A stretch of 64,000 nt of DNA. Origin: Deltaproteobacteria bacterium UBA1386. Lineage in GTDB: Bacteria > Desulfobacterota > Syntrophorhabdia > Syntrophorhabdales > Syntrophorhabdaceae. Position numbers and translations under genes: made by a program. The notes below the pieces were generated by a model. That model saw nothing but the letters and a program-made list of their open reading frames with translations. It made no database searches and was not told the DNA's origin. Positions 30,654 through 38,782 of the stretch are shown in pieces (the first letter of the stretch is position 1; each line of letters opens with the position of its first letter). The stretch covers positions 23,689-87,688 of the forward strand of contig DBQU01000118.1 of assembly GCA_002305765.1 (NCBI GenBank). Direction: 5' to 3'.

Positions 30654-31406
30654 TTACTTCCGGCGAAGAAAAACGCGTGTCCTGCGGACTGCCCTGACGA
30701 TCTTCCTGACGAGGAAACCTCTGGCCAGATAAAGAACGAAGGTAAGGACAATACTCAGGGAAAGAAGAACGAAGAACAGGCGGTATTGCTGGGAGTATAC
30801 GGCGGTGCCCTGCATGGTCAGCATCAGCGTTCCAGGCAGTCTTCCGAAGACATTCATTATGATGAAGTCGAGAAGCCTGATGCGGGTCAATCCCAGCAGA
30901 TAGCATAGCGAGTCCTTTGGAAACCCGGGGATGAGGAGGAGAATGAAGGAGACATTGAGCCCTTTGTGTGTGATGAAGAAATTGAACTTGTCAATGTAGG
31001 TCTTCTTCACGACCTTCTCCACGAATCGCAATCCGAGCATCCTCGATATTGCGAATGCCCCGAGAGACCCGAGGGTGAGGCCGATCGTTGAGAGGATCGT
31101 TCCCCAGGCGTTGCCGAAGATCAGGCCGCCGACAAATCCTGTTATCTCACCGGGAACCGGCGCGAAAACGACCTGGAGGGATTGGATCACAATGAAGGCG
31201 AGTGCGGCGAAGGGCCCGAAGGAGAGGATGAAGAGCCGCAGCTTCTTGTAGTCGAAGAAGAAACGGTAATAGGCGACTATCTCTCTCCACGCACCTTCCT
31301 GATAGGCATAGAAAACGAGAAAGATGAGGAGAAGCGCGAAGAGCACAAGGATGGAACGCAGAACGCGAGAGACGGTCTTTGATTTGACGAGTGAGGTTCG
31401 GATCAA
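30654..31406 (-). CDS. TVP38/TMEM64 (DedA-like) membrane protein
   Basis: The 250-residue protein has about six hydrophobic segments and the VTT-domain signature: QVVFAPVPGEITGFVGGLIFGNAWGTILSTIGLTLGSLGAFAISRMLG, then FILLLIPGFPKDSLCYLLGLTRI. Members are thought to act in lipid transport or scrambling. The start is TTG at 31406, overlapping the stop of the secretion ATPase gene as TTGA, so translation is coupled. Confidence 0.82.
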   Translation of the reverse strand: MIRTSLVKSKTVSRVLRSILVLFALLLIFLVFYAYQEGAWREIVAYYRFFFDYKKLRLFILSFGPFAALAFIVIQSLQVVFAPVPGEITGFVGGLIFGNAWGTILSTIGLTLGSLGAFAISRMLGLRFVEKVVKKTYIDKFNFFITHKGLNVSFILLLIPGFPKDSLCYLLGLTRIRLLDFIIMNVFGRLPGTLMLTMQGTAVYSQQYRLFFVLLSLSIVLTFVLYLARGFLVRKIVRAVRRTRVFLRRK

Positions 31407-33418
31407 TTTTGAACCGCGACTGTCCGCAGCACTTCGTCAACAGTTGTGTGCCCTTCACCGAGAAGAATGAGACAGTATTCCTTCAAGGCCTTCATGCCGC
31501 TTCTGATCGCCGCGTCCCGGATGGCCAGGGTGTCGGCCCCTTCCGCGATGAGGTGTCTGAGCTCCTCGTTGACCATGAGGACCTCGTATACCCCGACCCG
31601 TCCCTTGTATCCTGTTCCCCCGCACACGTCGCATCCTTTTCCCTTATACAGCGTGGTGTTCTCGTCGAGACCGAGGTACTTCAGGATCATGGGGTCAGCC
31701 TGGTAGGCTTCCTTGCACTTGCCGCAGATCCTGCGCACGAGACGCTGGGCGACGATGCCGATGACGGAGGTGGAGATGAGAAATGGTTCGATGCCCATTT
31801 CGGACAGACGCATGAAGGTGCTTGGAGCGTCGTTCGCATGGAGTGTCGTGAAAACGAGGTGGCCTGTGAGCGCCGCCTCCACGGCGATCTTCGCGGTCTC
31901 CGTGTCACGCGTCTCGCCGACGAGGATGATGTCCGGGTCCTGCCTGAGGAAGGCCCTCAGGACCCGCGCGAAGTCGAGCCCGATGTCGGAGTTCACCTGC
32001 ACCTGGTTGACGCCCTCGAGATCGTACTCGACGGGGTCTTCGACGGTGGATATGTTGACGCCTATGTCGTTGATCTCGGCGAGCGAACTGTAAAGCGTCG
32101 TGCTCTTTCCAGACCCCGTCGGGCCCGTGACGTAGATGATGCCGTAGGGCTTCTTGATCATGTCGCGGACGAGTTCGAGAACGGGCGTGTGGGAGATGAG
32201 CTTGTCGAGGCCCATTGTCGTGTTCGTCTTGTCGAGGATCCTTGTACAGATCTTCTCTCCGAACTTCGTCGGCACGGTGGAGACACGGAAATCGACGGAC
32301 TTGCTGCCGAGTTTGATCGTGATCCTGCCGTCCTGGGGAAGCCGCCTCTCTGTGATGTCGAGTTTCGATATGATCTTCACCCTGCTGATGAGAGGCAACT
32401 GTACCTTCTTCGGGAGCATCATCTCCTCGCGCAGCACGCCGTCGATGCGGTACCGCACGCGCAGCCCGCGCTCCATGGGTTCGATGTGGATATCGCTGGC
32501 ACCCTTTTTCAGGGCCATGGCGATGATGTTGTTCGTCAGCCTGATGATGGGGGCGCCCTCGGCCTCGCGCGCGAGATCGGTGATACCCGAGTCGTCCTCC
32601 TGGCCTTCGTCGAACTCGACATCCTTCATTATGTCCGATTGGATGTGGTCCATGGAATCCAGGAAATCGTCGAGGTTGACCTCCGGCTTTTCCTCGACGA
32701 GGGGCTTCGTGATGGTCTTGTACTCGCCCTCCATGAACTGTTTGAAGTCTTCCTCGGTGACGATGACCTGATCGAGGGCGACGCTCTTCGTGAACTTCGC
32801 CTTGATCAGCCTGCGCGCCTCATCGAGGGCGAGTATGTCCTGGGGATTGACCATGGCGATGGTGAGACTCCCGTTGCCGTACGAGGTGGCCAGCATCTTG
32901 TACTTCAATGCCTCCGCCTCGGGTATGACGGTGATGAAATCGGGATCGATCTTGAGCGTCTGCATGGAGACGACGCCCATGCTCTTCTGCGTGTTCATCT
33001 CCTCGATGCGTTCCGCGACTATCTTGTTGATGGATATGGAGATGCTGGGATGCTCGAGGAGCAGCGCGTCGAAATCCTTCTTCTCGAGGACAAAAAGCTC
33101 CGTCGCCGCGATCGCCATGACAGTGGCCGAGCGGGGCTTGCCGGTCAAGAGCGCCATCTCGCCGAAGCACGCCCCCATGCCGAGCGTCGCTATGGTGAGA
33201 TCGACACCGAGGTTCTGCTCCCTTTTCCTTACCTCGACCTGTCCATTCTTGATGATGAACATCGCGTCGCCGGAGGCGCCTTCACGGACGATGGCCGTGT
33301 TCGGAGGATAGACCCTTTCCCGAAGTTTCGTCGAAAGCTTTTCCAGATCACCATCCTCAAGGGCACGGAACAGTTCCGTGTTCTTGAGCGACGAAACCCT
33401 GTCCATTGCGGCGCTCAC
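31403..33418 (-). CDS. GspE/PilB-type ATPase with N-terminal cyclic-nucleotide-binding domain
   Basis: The 671-residue protein has a cNMP-binding domain first (about 15-125; FRALEDGDLEKLS ... GMGACFGEMALLTGKPRSATV), then an MshEN-like domain (about 150-250) that in relatives binds c-di-GMP. The type II/IV secretion ATPase follows: GPTGSGKSTTLYS Walker A, DPDIILVGETRDTET, and the four-Cys zinc motif CGKC and CDVCGG. It would power type IV pilus or type II secretion assembly. No other pilus gene is adjacent. GTG 33418 follows GGAGG by 8 bases. Confidence 0.87.
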   Translation of the reverse strand: MSAAMDRVSSLKNTELFRALEDGDLEKLSTKLRERVYPPNTAIVREGASGDAMFIIKNGQVEVRKREQNLGVDLTIATLGMGACFGEMALLTGKPRSATVMAIAATELFVLEKKDFDALLLEHPSISISINKIVAERIEEMNTQKSMGVVSMQTLKIDPDFITVIPEAEALKYKMLATSYGNGSLTIAMVNPQDILALDEARRLIKAKFTKSVALDQVIVTEEDFKQFMEGEYKTITKPLVEEKPEVNLDDFLDSMDHIQSDIMKDVEFDEGQEDDSGITDLAREAEGAPIIRLTNNIIAMALKKGASDIHIEPMERGLRVRYRIDGVLREEMMLPKKVQLPLISRVKIISKLDITERRLPQDGRITIKLGSKSVDFRVSTVPTKFGEKICTRILDKTNTTMGLDKLISHTPVLELVRDMIKKPYGIIYVTGPTGSGKSTTLYSSLAEINDIGVNISTVEDPVEYDLEGVNQVQVNSDIGLDFARVLRAFLRQDPDIILVGETRDTETAKIAVEAALTGHLVFTTLHANDAPSTFMRLSEMGIEPFLISTSVIGIVAQRLVRRICGKCKEAYQADPMILKYLGLDENTTLYKGKGCDVCGGTGYKGRVGVYEVLMVNEELRHLIAEGADTLAIRDAAIRSGMKALKEYCLILLGEGHTTVDEVLRTVAVQN

Positions 33419-33606
33419 TACGACATCCTCCAGGGTGTTGGGCCCCGATCGTTCATCTGTCCCTTAAGCTCCACCGGGGTAGTTAAGTCTTTGAGGCCGG
33501 CTTGAGGCCGGCCTGCTGAAAATTATAAAGGATATTCTCAAAAATAGTAATAGTTATTTTTGCCCGCGCCACTACCCGGGCGAGCGGCCTTTGACACGAC
33601 GATATC

Positions 33607-34824
33607 CTACTGATGGAGAAGGTTCCTCGTCTTCGATGTCAATGCCTTTATCGCGTCCTTCAGGCCGTCGATGGTAAGCTCGTACATGGGGAAGAGCTTG
33701 CCGATGGTGTCGACAGTATAGTGTCCCCAGAAGTTCTTGTGTGTCGGGTTGAGCCATACCGAGTGCGGGAAATGATCGCGTATCCTTGAAAGCCACTCGA
33801 GGCCGGGCTTGTCGTTCGTCGAGAAATAGTCGATGCAGCCGTTGACCTCAAAGAGTTCCGAATAGGCCATCCTGGCGTCGCCGACGAGTATGAGCTTGTA
33901 GTTCTTGTTGAAGAGGGAGAAGAGCTTCTCCGTCGGCACATTCTTGTAGTTGGCCATATCTTCGTAGATATCCTGATATATGCAGTTGTGGAAGAAGAAG
34001 TAGCGGAACTCCTTGAAGTGGTTCGCCTGCGTTGCCGCTGAAAAGAGCTTCTCGCACAGCTCCGTGTAGGGCAGCATCGATCCGCCGGTGTCCATGAGAA
34101 GGATGATCCGCACCGAGTTCTCCCGGGACTTGCTGAAGACCAGCTCGATCTCGCCGCCTTCTTTCGCCGTCTTGTCGATGGTCTCTTCTATGTCCAGCTC
34201 TTCCTCGGTGCCCTCGCGCTTGAGCTCGCGCAACTTCTTGAGGGCCATCTTCGTCTGCCGCACATCGAGGATGATGTCGTTGCGGTAATTGCGGAACCTG
34301 CGCTCCGTGGCCACCTTGGAGGCCGACTGCATCCACGACTCTCCCCCGACCCGGATCCCGCCCGGATGATACCCGTAGGCGCCAAAGGGAGACTTGCCTC
34401 CCGTGCCGACCCATTTGCTCCCGCCGTCGTGGCGCTCTTTCTGCTCTTTCAGACGCTCCCGGAATTGCCGCATCAGTTCCTCGAGATCGTGGGTGCGCTT
34501 GAACTCCTCAAGCTGCCTCTGAAACTCCATGATCTCCTCGGGGCTCATCTTCGGCAGGCGGTTGAGCGGGTTCTCGAGCCATCCGAGCACCTTGTCGAGT
34601 TCGACATCCTCGGTGGCGATGCCGCCGAAGAACTCCTGAAAGGCAAGGTCATAGGCGTCGTAGTATGCCTCGCTCTTGACGAGAAAGGCCCTGCCGATGT
34701 GATAGAGGTGGTTAAGGTTCGATTGAAAATGGCCTTCGTACAATGCCTCGATGAAAGACATCCATTCCTTGATGGAAACAGGGACGCCCTTCCTCCGGAG
34801 CATGAAGAAAAAATCTATGAACAT
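33607..34824 (-). CDS. CoxE-like von Willebrand factor A protein
   Basis: The 405-residue protein has the N-terminal CoxE/YehP-like part (FFFMLRRKGVPVSIKEWMSFIEAL) and a C-terminal vWA domain with a degenerate MIDAS (LMDTGGSMLPYTE, with Thr-Gly-Gly in place of Ser-x-Gly). It pairs with the MoxR/CoxD-type AAA+ gene 2 bp upstream; such pairs act as chaperones that insert metals or activate target enzymes. The target here is not adjacent. Confidence 0.75.
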   Translation of the reverse strand: MFIDFFFMLRRKGVPVSIKEWMSFIEALYEGHFQSNLNHLYHIGRAFLVKSEAYYDAYDLAFQEFFGGIATEDVELDKVLGWLENPLNRLPKMSPEEIMEFQRQLEEFKRTHDLEELMRQFRERLKEQKERHDGGSKWVGTGGKSPFGAYGYHPGGIRVGGESWMQSASKVATERRFRNYRNDIILDVRQTKMALKKLRELKREGTEEELDIEETIDKTAKEGGEIELVFSKSRENSVRIILLMDTGGSMLPYTELCEKLFSAATQANHFKEFRYFFFHNCIYQDIYEDMANYKNVPTEKLFSLFNKNYKLILVGDARMAYSELFEVNGCIDYFSTNDKPGLEWLSRIRDHFPHSVWLNPTHKNFWGHYTVDTIGKLFPMYELTIDGLKDAIKALTSKTRNLLHQ

Positions 34825-34826
34825 GG

Positions 34827-35678
34827 TTACCTTCTTCTGAATCCAAATCCGCCCTGATTCGTCGAGACACGCACGAACCTGTCCGTATCCTGTTCGTTCT
34901 TGAGGAGTGTCCCGAGAAAGGGGATCTCGTTGTTGATCTTCTCGATCTTGATGCCGCCGAGGGCGAGGGCCTTTATCCAGTCGAGGAGCTCGCTTGTCGA
35001 CGGCCTCTTTTTCAACCCGTCCATCTCCCGTATCCAGTAGAACTTCTTCAGGGCCTCTCTGACAAGCTTGTCCTCGATGTCAGGATAATGGACCTTGATG
35101 ATCTTCTCCATCATCTCCCCATCAGGGAATTCGATGTAATAGAAGAGGCATCTTCTGAGAAACGCGTCGGGAAGTTCTTTCTCCGAGTTGCTCGTTATGA
35201 TGACGATGGGCCTGTGCTTCGCCGTCACCTCCTCGTCGAGCTCGTTGATGTGAAAGCTCATCTCGTCGAGCTCGTTGAGCAGGTCGTTGGGAAACTCGAT
35301 ATCGGCTTTGTCGATCTCGTCGATGAGGAGGATGACCTGCTCGTCGCTCGAGAACGACTGGCCCAATTTTCCCATCTTGATGTACTGCCTGATATCGCTG
35401 ATGTCCTTATCCTTGAACCGCGCGTCGTTGAGCCTCTGCACGGTATCGTACACGTAAAGGCCGTCGCGGGCCTTGGTGGTCGACTTTATGTTCCAGATCA
35501 GGAGCTTCTTGTCGAGCGCCCGGGCAATGCTGTGGGCGAGGAGTGTCTTTCCGGTGCCCGGCTCGCCTTTCACTACGAGCGGTTTCTTGAGAATCACCGC
35601 TACGTTGACAATCTCCATGAGTGCTTTCGATGCTATGTAATCGTCGCTTCCGCTGTATCCCTGTGAACCGCCTGCCAT
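34827..35678 (-). CDS. MoxR/CoxD-family AAA+ ATPase
   Basis: The 283-residue ATPase shows Walker A KGEPGTGKTLLAHSIA (about residue 37), Walker B VILLIDEIDKAD, sensor 1 IVIITSNSEKELPDAFLRRC and a C-terminal lid (KKRPSTSELLDWIKAL). MoxR proteins remodel a partner together with a vWA protein, encoded next. In carboxydotrophs CoxD/CoxE mature the Mo hydroxylase CODH, so the Mo hydroxylase at 56-60 kb is one candidate client, but the distance makes this speculative. Confidence 0.82.
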   Translation of the reverse strand: MAGGSQGYSGSDDYIASKALMEIVNVAVILKKPLVVKGEPGTGKTLLAHSIARALDKKLLIWNIKSTTKARDGLYVYDTVQRLNDARFKDKDISDIRQYIKMGKLGQSFSSDEQVILLIDEIDKADIEFPNDLLNELDEMSFHINELDEEVTAKHRPIVIITSNSEKELPDAFLRRCLFYYIEFPDGEMMEKIIKVHYPDIEDKLVREALKKFYWIREMDGLKKRPSTSELLDWIKALALGGIKIEKINNEIPFLGTLLKNEQDTDRFVRVSTNQGGFGFRRR

Positions 35679-35889
35679 GTGTGGCCTCCTTACGAAAGTT
35701 AAAAATTCCGCTATATTATAAGGTCTCAGCAGGCCGATGTCAATGCGTAAGCCGGTCGGCGAAGTAGTTGGGTGTGGGCATACTTACCACCCCGGGGTAT
35801 ACCCGGAAGAAAAGGTTGCAGGCGGGGATCAGGGACCAGGAAGGCCGATGGACGGAGGTGAGACGGGTCCTGTTGCCTCTATCTTTTCC

Positions 35890-35918
35890 TTGACAAAAAC
35901 CTCATGGTGATCTTTAAT
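35890..35918 (+). promoter_or_regulatory. Sigma-70 promoter of aminotransferase attenuator leader
   Basis: TTGACA (35890-35895), 17 bases, TTTAAT (35913-35918). The predicted transcript begins near 35925 and has a leader of about 170 bases before the aminotransferase ATG. The spacer 35679-35889 shows nothing else clear. Confidence 0.7.
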
Positions 35919-35924
35919 GTTCAA

Positions 35925-35999
35925 ATGATGAAGCTATTTACAGCTTTCTTTTATTTTTTCTTCTTTAGGAGCTTGCACCCGGGCATAGCTTTGCGCTAG
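35925..35999 (+). CDS. Phenylalanine-rich leader peptide (pheL-like)
   Basis: This 24-codon frame begins ATG ATG AAG and contains the core FTAFFYFFFF, seven Phe codons and one Tyr codon within ten codons (35937-35966), before a TAG at 35997-35999. It stands between a good promoter and an intrinsic terminator whose stem starts 8 bases after the stop. This is the architecture of amino-acid-controlled transcription attenuation (pheA, pheST leaders in enterobacteria). No clear ribosome site is seen before the ATG, which lies at the predicted transcript start, so translation would be leaderless or use the second ATG. Low Phe-tRNA would stall ribosomes here and should favour read-through into the aminotransferases. 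Confidence 0.65.
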   Translation: MMKLFTAFFYFFFFRSLHPGIALR

Positions 36000-36004
36000 A
36001 CAGC

Positions 36005-36041
36005 AAAGGGCCATGGGTGCAAAGACCCATGGCCCTTTTTT
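36005..36041 (+). terminator. Attenuator terminator 1
   Basis: GGGCCATGGGT (36008-36018), loop GCAAAG and ACCCATGGCCC (36025-36035) form an 11-bp perfect stem followed by six T. An alternative pairing is available: TTGCACCC (35973-35980, in the leader frame) is exactly complementary to GGGTGCAA (36015-36022), which covers the 3' end of the left arm and the loop. Confidence 0.8.
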
Positions 36042-36048
36042 CTTGGGA

Positions 36049-36080
36049 GCCATGGGCCGAAGGGACCCATGGCTTTTTTT
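36049..36080 (+). terminator. Attenuator terminator 2
   Basis: GCCATGGG (36049-36056) and CCCATGGC (36066-36073) form an 8-bp stem followed by seven T, ending 16 bases before the aminotransferase ATG. Its left arm is also an exact complement of CCCATGGC (36026-36033) in terminator 1, so a middle pairing would dissolve both terminators. Confidence 0.75.
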
Positions 36081-36096
36081 ATGAAAAGGAGAGCCG

Positions 36097-37287
36097 ATGA
36101 TCGTTTCGCGACAGATCCAAAAACTGATAAGCGACCAGGAAGGGTGGACGCGGAGGATGTTCGAGGAAGGTATCAAGATAAAGAAGCTCTATGGCGAAGA
36201 GAACGTCTACGACTTCTCGCTGGGAAATCCCGATACGGAGCCTCCGCGGGAGCTGCAGGAGATGATCGCCAGGGCACTCCTCGATCCTGTGAAGGGCATG
36301 CACCGCTACATGACGAACAGCGGTTACGAGGAAGTGCGCCAGGAGGTCGCCGGGTACCTCGAGGAGACCTACAGCCTTCCCTTCACCGCCTCCCACGTCT
36401 TCATGACCAACGGAAGCGCCGGCGGTCTCAACATCCTTCTCAAGAGCATGCTCAACAGGGGCGACGAGATCATCGTTCCGACGCCCTTCTTCTGGGAGTT
36501 CAAGAACTACGTCGTGAACCACGGGGGCAAACTCAAGACCGTCAGGTCGAAGGATGATTTCCAGCTTGACGTCGACAGCATAGCCGCGGCCATCACCCCC
36601 AGAACGAGGGCGGTCCTCCTCAACAGCCCGAACAACCCGACGGGGGCCGTGTATTCGCAGAAGAGCATCTCCGACCTCGTCGCGCTCCTCAACGGGAAGC
36701 GCTCCCAGGGACAGGACATATACCTTATAGCAGATGACGCATACCGGAAGCTTGTCTATGACGGCATAACCCTGCCCAATCTCTTCAAAGCCTACGACCT
36801 GACGTTCTCCATCAACTCCCATTCGAAGGACCTCGCCCTGCCCGGGGAGCGGATCGGCTACATCGCCATCTCTCCTCGAATGTCCGACGCGGGCCTCCTC
36901 GTGTCCGGCCTGATGATCACGCAGAGGACCCTGGGCTTCGTCAACGCCCCGGCCCTGTTCCAGCGGGTCGTCGCGAAGTTCCAGCGCACGTCGGTAGATA
37001 TCGGCGAATATCAGCGAAAGAGGGACGTTCTCTACGACGCGCTGATGGAGGGCGGCTTTGAATGCGTGAAACCTGAGGGGGCGTTCTATATGTTCCCCCG
37101 CTCTCCCATCGCCGACGAACTCACCTTCGTCAGGATGCTGCAGCAGGATGAGCGGATCATGGTCGTGCCCGGAAGGGGTTTCGGAAAGAAGGGTTATTTC
37201 AGGATCGCGTACTGCGTCCCCATGGAGACGATCGAGAAGAGTGCGCAGGGATTCATCAGAATAGGAAAACGTTTCATGAAGAGGTGA
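36097..37287 (+). CDS. PLP-dependent aminotransferase, class I/II (first of a tandem pair)
   Basis: The 396-residue fold-type I aminotransferase has FSLGNPDTEPP near the N-terminus, NSPNNPTGAVY, the ADDAYRKLVYDG Asp/Tyr pair and the PLP lysine in NSHSKDLALPGERIGYIA. A C-terminal Arg is present in the RIAYC segment. The phenylalanine attenuator upstream points to phenylalanine or another aromatic amino acid as substrate or product (inference). AAAGGAGAG precedes ATG 36097. It is followed 6 bp later by a close paralogue. Confidence 0.85.
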   Translation: MIVSRQIQKLISDQEGWTRRMFEEGIKIKKLYGEENVYDFSLGNPDTEPPRELQEMIARALLDPVKGMHRYMTNSGYEEVRQEVAGYLEETYSLPFTASHVFMTNGSAGGLNILLKSMLNRGDEIIVPTPFFWEFKNYVVNHGGKLKTVRSKDDFQLDVDSIAAAITPRTRAVLLNSPNNPTGAVYSQKSISDLVALLNGKRSQGQDIYLIADDAYRKLVYDGITLPNLFKAYDLTFSINSHSKDLALPGERIGYIAISPRMSDAGLLVSGLMITQRTLGFVNAPALFQRVVAKFQRTSVDIGEYQRKRDVLYDALMEGGFECVKPEGAFYMFPRSPIADELTFVRMLQQDERIMVVPGRGFGKKGYFRIAYCVPMETIEKSAQGFIRIGKRFMKR

Positions 37288-37293
37288 ACAAAA

Positions 37294-38478
37294 ATGGGTA
37301 TATCGAAAGCTATCAGCAAATCGATGAGAGATTCTTCCTGGATACGGGCAATGTTCGAGGAAGGCGAGAAGATGAAGAAGATACACGGACCCGAGAACAT
37401 ACTCGACTTCACACTCGGAAACCCCGTGATGGAGCCCCCCGCCCGGTTGAAAGAGGAGCTTGTGCGCCTTGTCACCTCCGACGACCCGGGCATGCACCGC
37501 TACATGACGAACAGCGGCTACGAGGACGTGCGCACCGAGATCGCCGAGTTCCACAGTCAAAGGACGGGATTGCCCTTCACCAGGGACCACATCGTCATGA
37601 CCGTGGGGTCGGCGGGCGGGATGAACGTTGTCCTCAAGTCCCTCCTCGATCCCGGCAACGAGGTCATTGTGCTCACCCCCTTCTTCGTGGAGTTCAAGTT
37701 CTACATCGAAAACCATGGCGGCGTGATGAAGCTCGTGCCGACGACGGAGGATTTCCACCTCGATGTCGCAAAGATCGAGGCCGCCATAACGAGAAAGACC
37801 AAGGCCATCATCATCAACTCCCCGAACAATCCCACCGGGGTCGTCTACGGCGAGAAGGAGCTTCAAGACCTGGCGGCCGTCCTTCACAAGCGCAGGGAAA
37901 AGGGACAGCGCGTCTTCCTCCTTTCCGACGAGGCTTACAGGAAAATACTTTATGACGGCGTCGTCCTTCCCGACGTCTTCAACATCTACGAGGACACGAT
38001 ATCGGTGACCTCCCACTCCAAGGACCTCGCCCTGCCCGGCGAACGCATCGGCTACATAACCGCATCTCCCCGCATCACGAACCTGAAACCCCTCATGGAC
38101 GCCATGATCTTCTCGAACAGGATACTGGGATTCATCAACGCCCCCGCCCTCATGCAGCGCCTCGTGAGCAGGTTCCAGAAGAACAGCGTCGACATCCTCG
38201 ACTACCAGAAGAAACGTGACGCGCTCTACAACATCCTCGTCGAGGCCGGTCTCTCAGTCGTCAAACCCATGGGTGCCTTCTACATCTTTCCCAGGTCGCC
38301 CATCCCCGACGACATCGCCTTTGTGAGGGAACTACAGAAGCACCACATCCTCGCTGTCCCCGGCGTCGGCTTCGGCACCCCGGGCCACTTCCGCCTCGCC
38401 TATTGTATCCCCATGGATGTGATAGAGCGATCGAGGAAACACTTCCTCGAACTGGGACTCAAGAACGGGAGGAAATAA
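37294..38478 (+). CDS. PLP-dependent aminotransferase, class I/II (paralogue)
   Basis: The 394-residue protein aligns end to end with the preceding gene (FTLGNPVMEPPARLKEELV, MHRYMTNSGYEDVR, NSPNNPTGVVYGEKE, TSHSKDLALPGERIGYI, RLAYCIPMDVIERS). By eye well over 40% of residues are identical, so it is a tandem duplication that has diverged. The PLP Lys and both substrate-region motifs are intact. The two may act on different aromatic amino acids or as a heteromer. It ends at a convergent junction with the composite repeat. Confidence 0.85.
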   Translation: MGISKAISKSMRDSSWIRAMFEEGEKMKKIHGPENILDFTLGNPVMEPPARLKEELVRLVTSDDPGMHRYMTNSGYEDVRTEIAEFHSQRTGLPFTRDHIVMTVGSAGGMNVVLKSLLDPGNEVIVLTPFFVEFKFYIENHGGVMKLVPTTEDFHLDVAKIEAAITRKTKAIIINSPNNPTGVVYGEKELQDLAAVLHKRREKGQRVFLLSDEAYRKILYDGVVLPDVFNIYEDTISVTSHSKDLALPGERIGYITASPRITNLKPLMDAMIFSNRILGFINAPALMQRLVSRFQKNSVDILDYQKKRDALYNILVEAGLSVVKPMGAFYIFPRSPIPDDIAFVRELQKHHILAVPGVGFGTPGHFRLAYCIPMDVIERSRKHFLELGLKNGRK

Positions 38479-38483
38479 GAAAC

Positions 38484-38776
38484 ATCTCACGCCCGCTTCG
38501 CTCGAGTGCACGGAGTTTCTGAGGAGAGCACACAGAGAAAAGATTCGGCCAGATTCCGGCGCCCGCCGGAGTCTGGCCGTCTTTGCATCCCGTCTCCGAC
38601 GGGAGGGAAAGCAGAGGATGCTTTTCAGGTGGAGGGATGGGAGTGCGGGGGGGTGAGGGAGTATGGGGTTTGAGGAGACTATAGGACCTATGACTACAGG
38701 GGGGGATGAGAGGTGGATACTTTTTCAGGATAATAGGGCTATGAGGAGCGAACGCGACGAACGGGCGTGAGATAAG
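38484..38776. repeat. Composite palindromic intergenic element, copy 2
   Basis: The left part (38484-38640) follows copy 1 module for module (CTCACGCCCGCTTCGCTCGAG, CAGAGAAAAGATTCGGCC, GCATCCCGTC, CTTTTCAGGTGGA). The hairpin stem differs by paired changes (GGCCAGA ... TCTGGCC in place of GGCCGGA ... TCCGGCC). CTATAGGACCTATGACTACAGG occurs near 38680-38705 as in copy 1. The right half is reduced to the inverted end GACGAACGGGCGTGAGAT (38757-38775). It again fills a convergent junction. Confidence 0.75.
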
Positions 38777-38782
38777 ATCTTC

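Noticed and set aside
31391..33505. 704-codon plus-strand frame opposite the GspE-type ATPase
   Set aside because: The composition is typical of an antisense shadow, and the minus-strand gene has complete Walker and zinc motifs.
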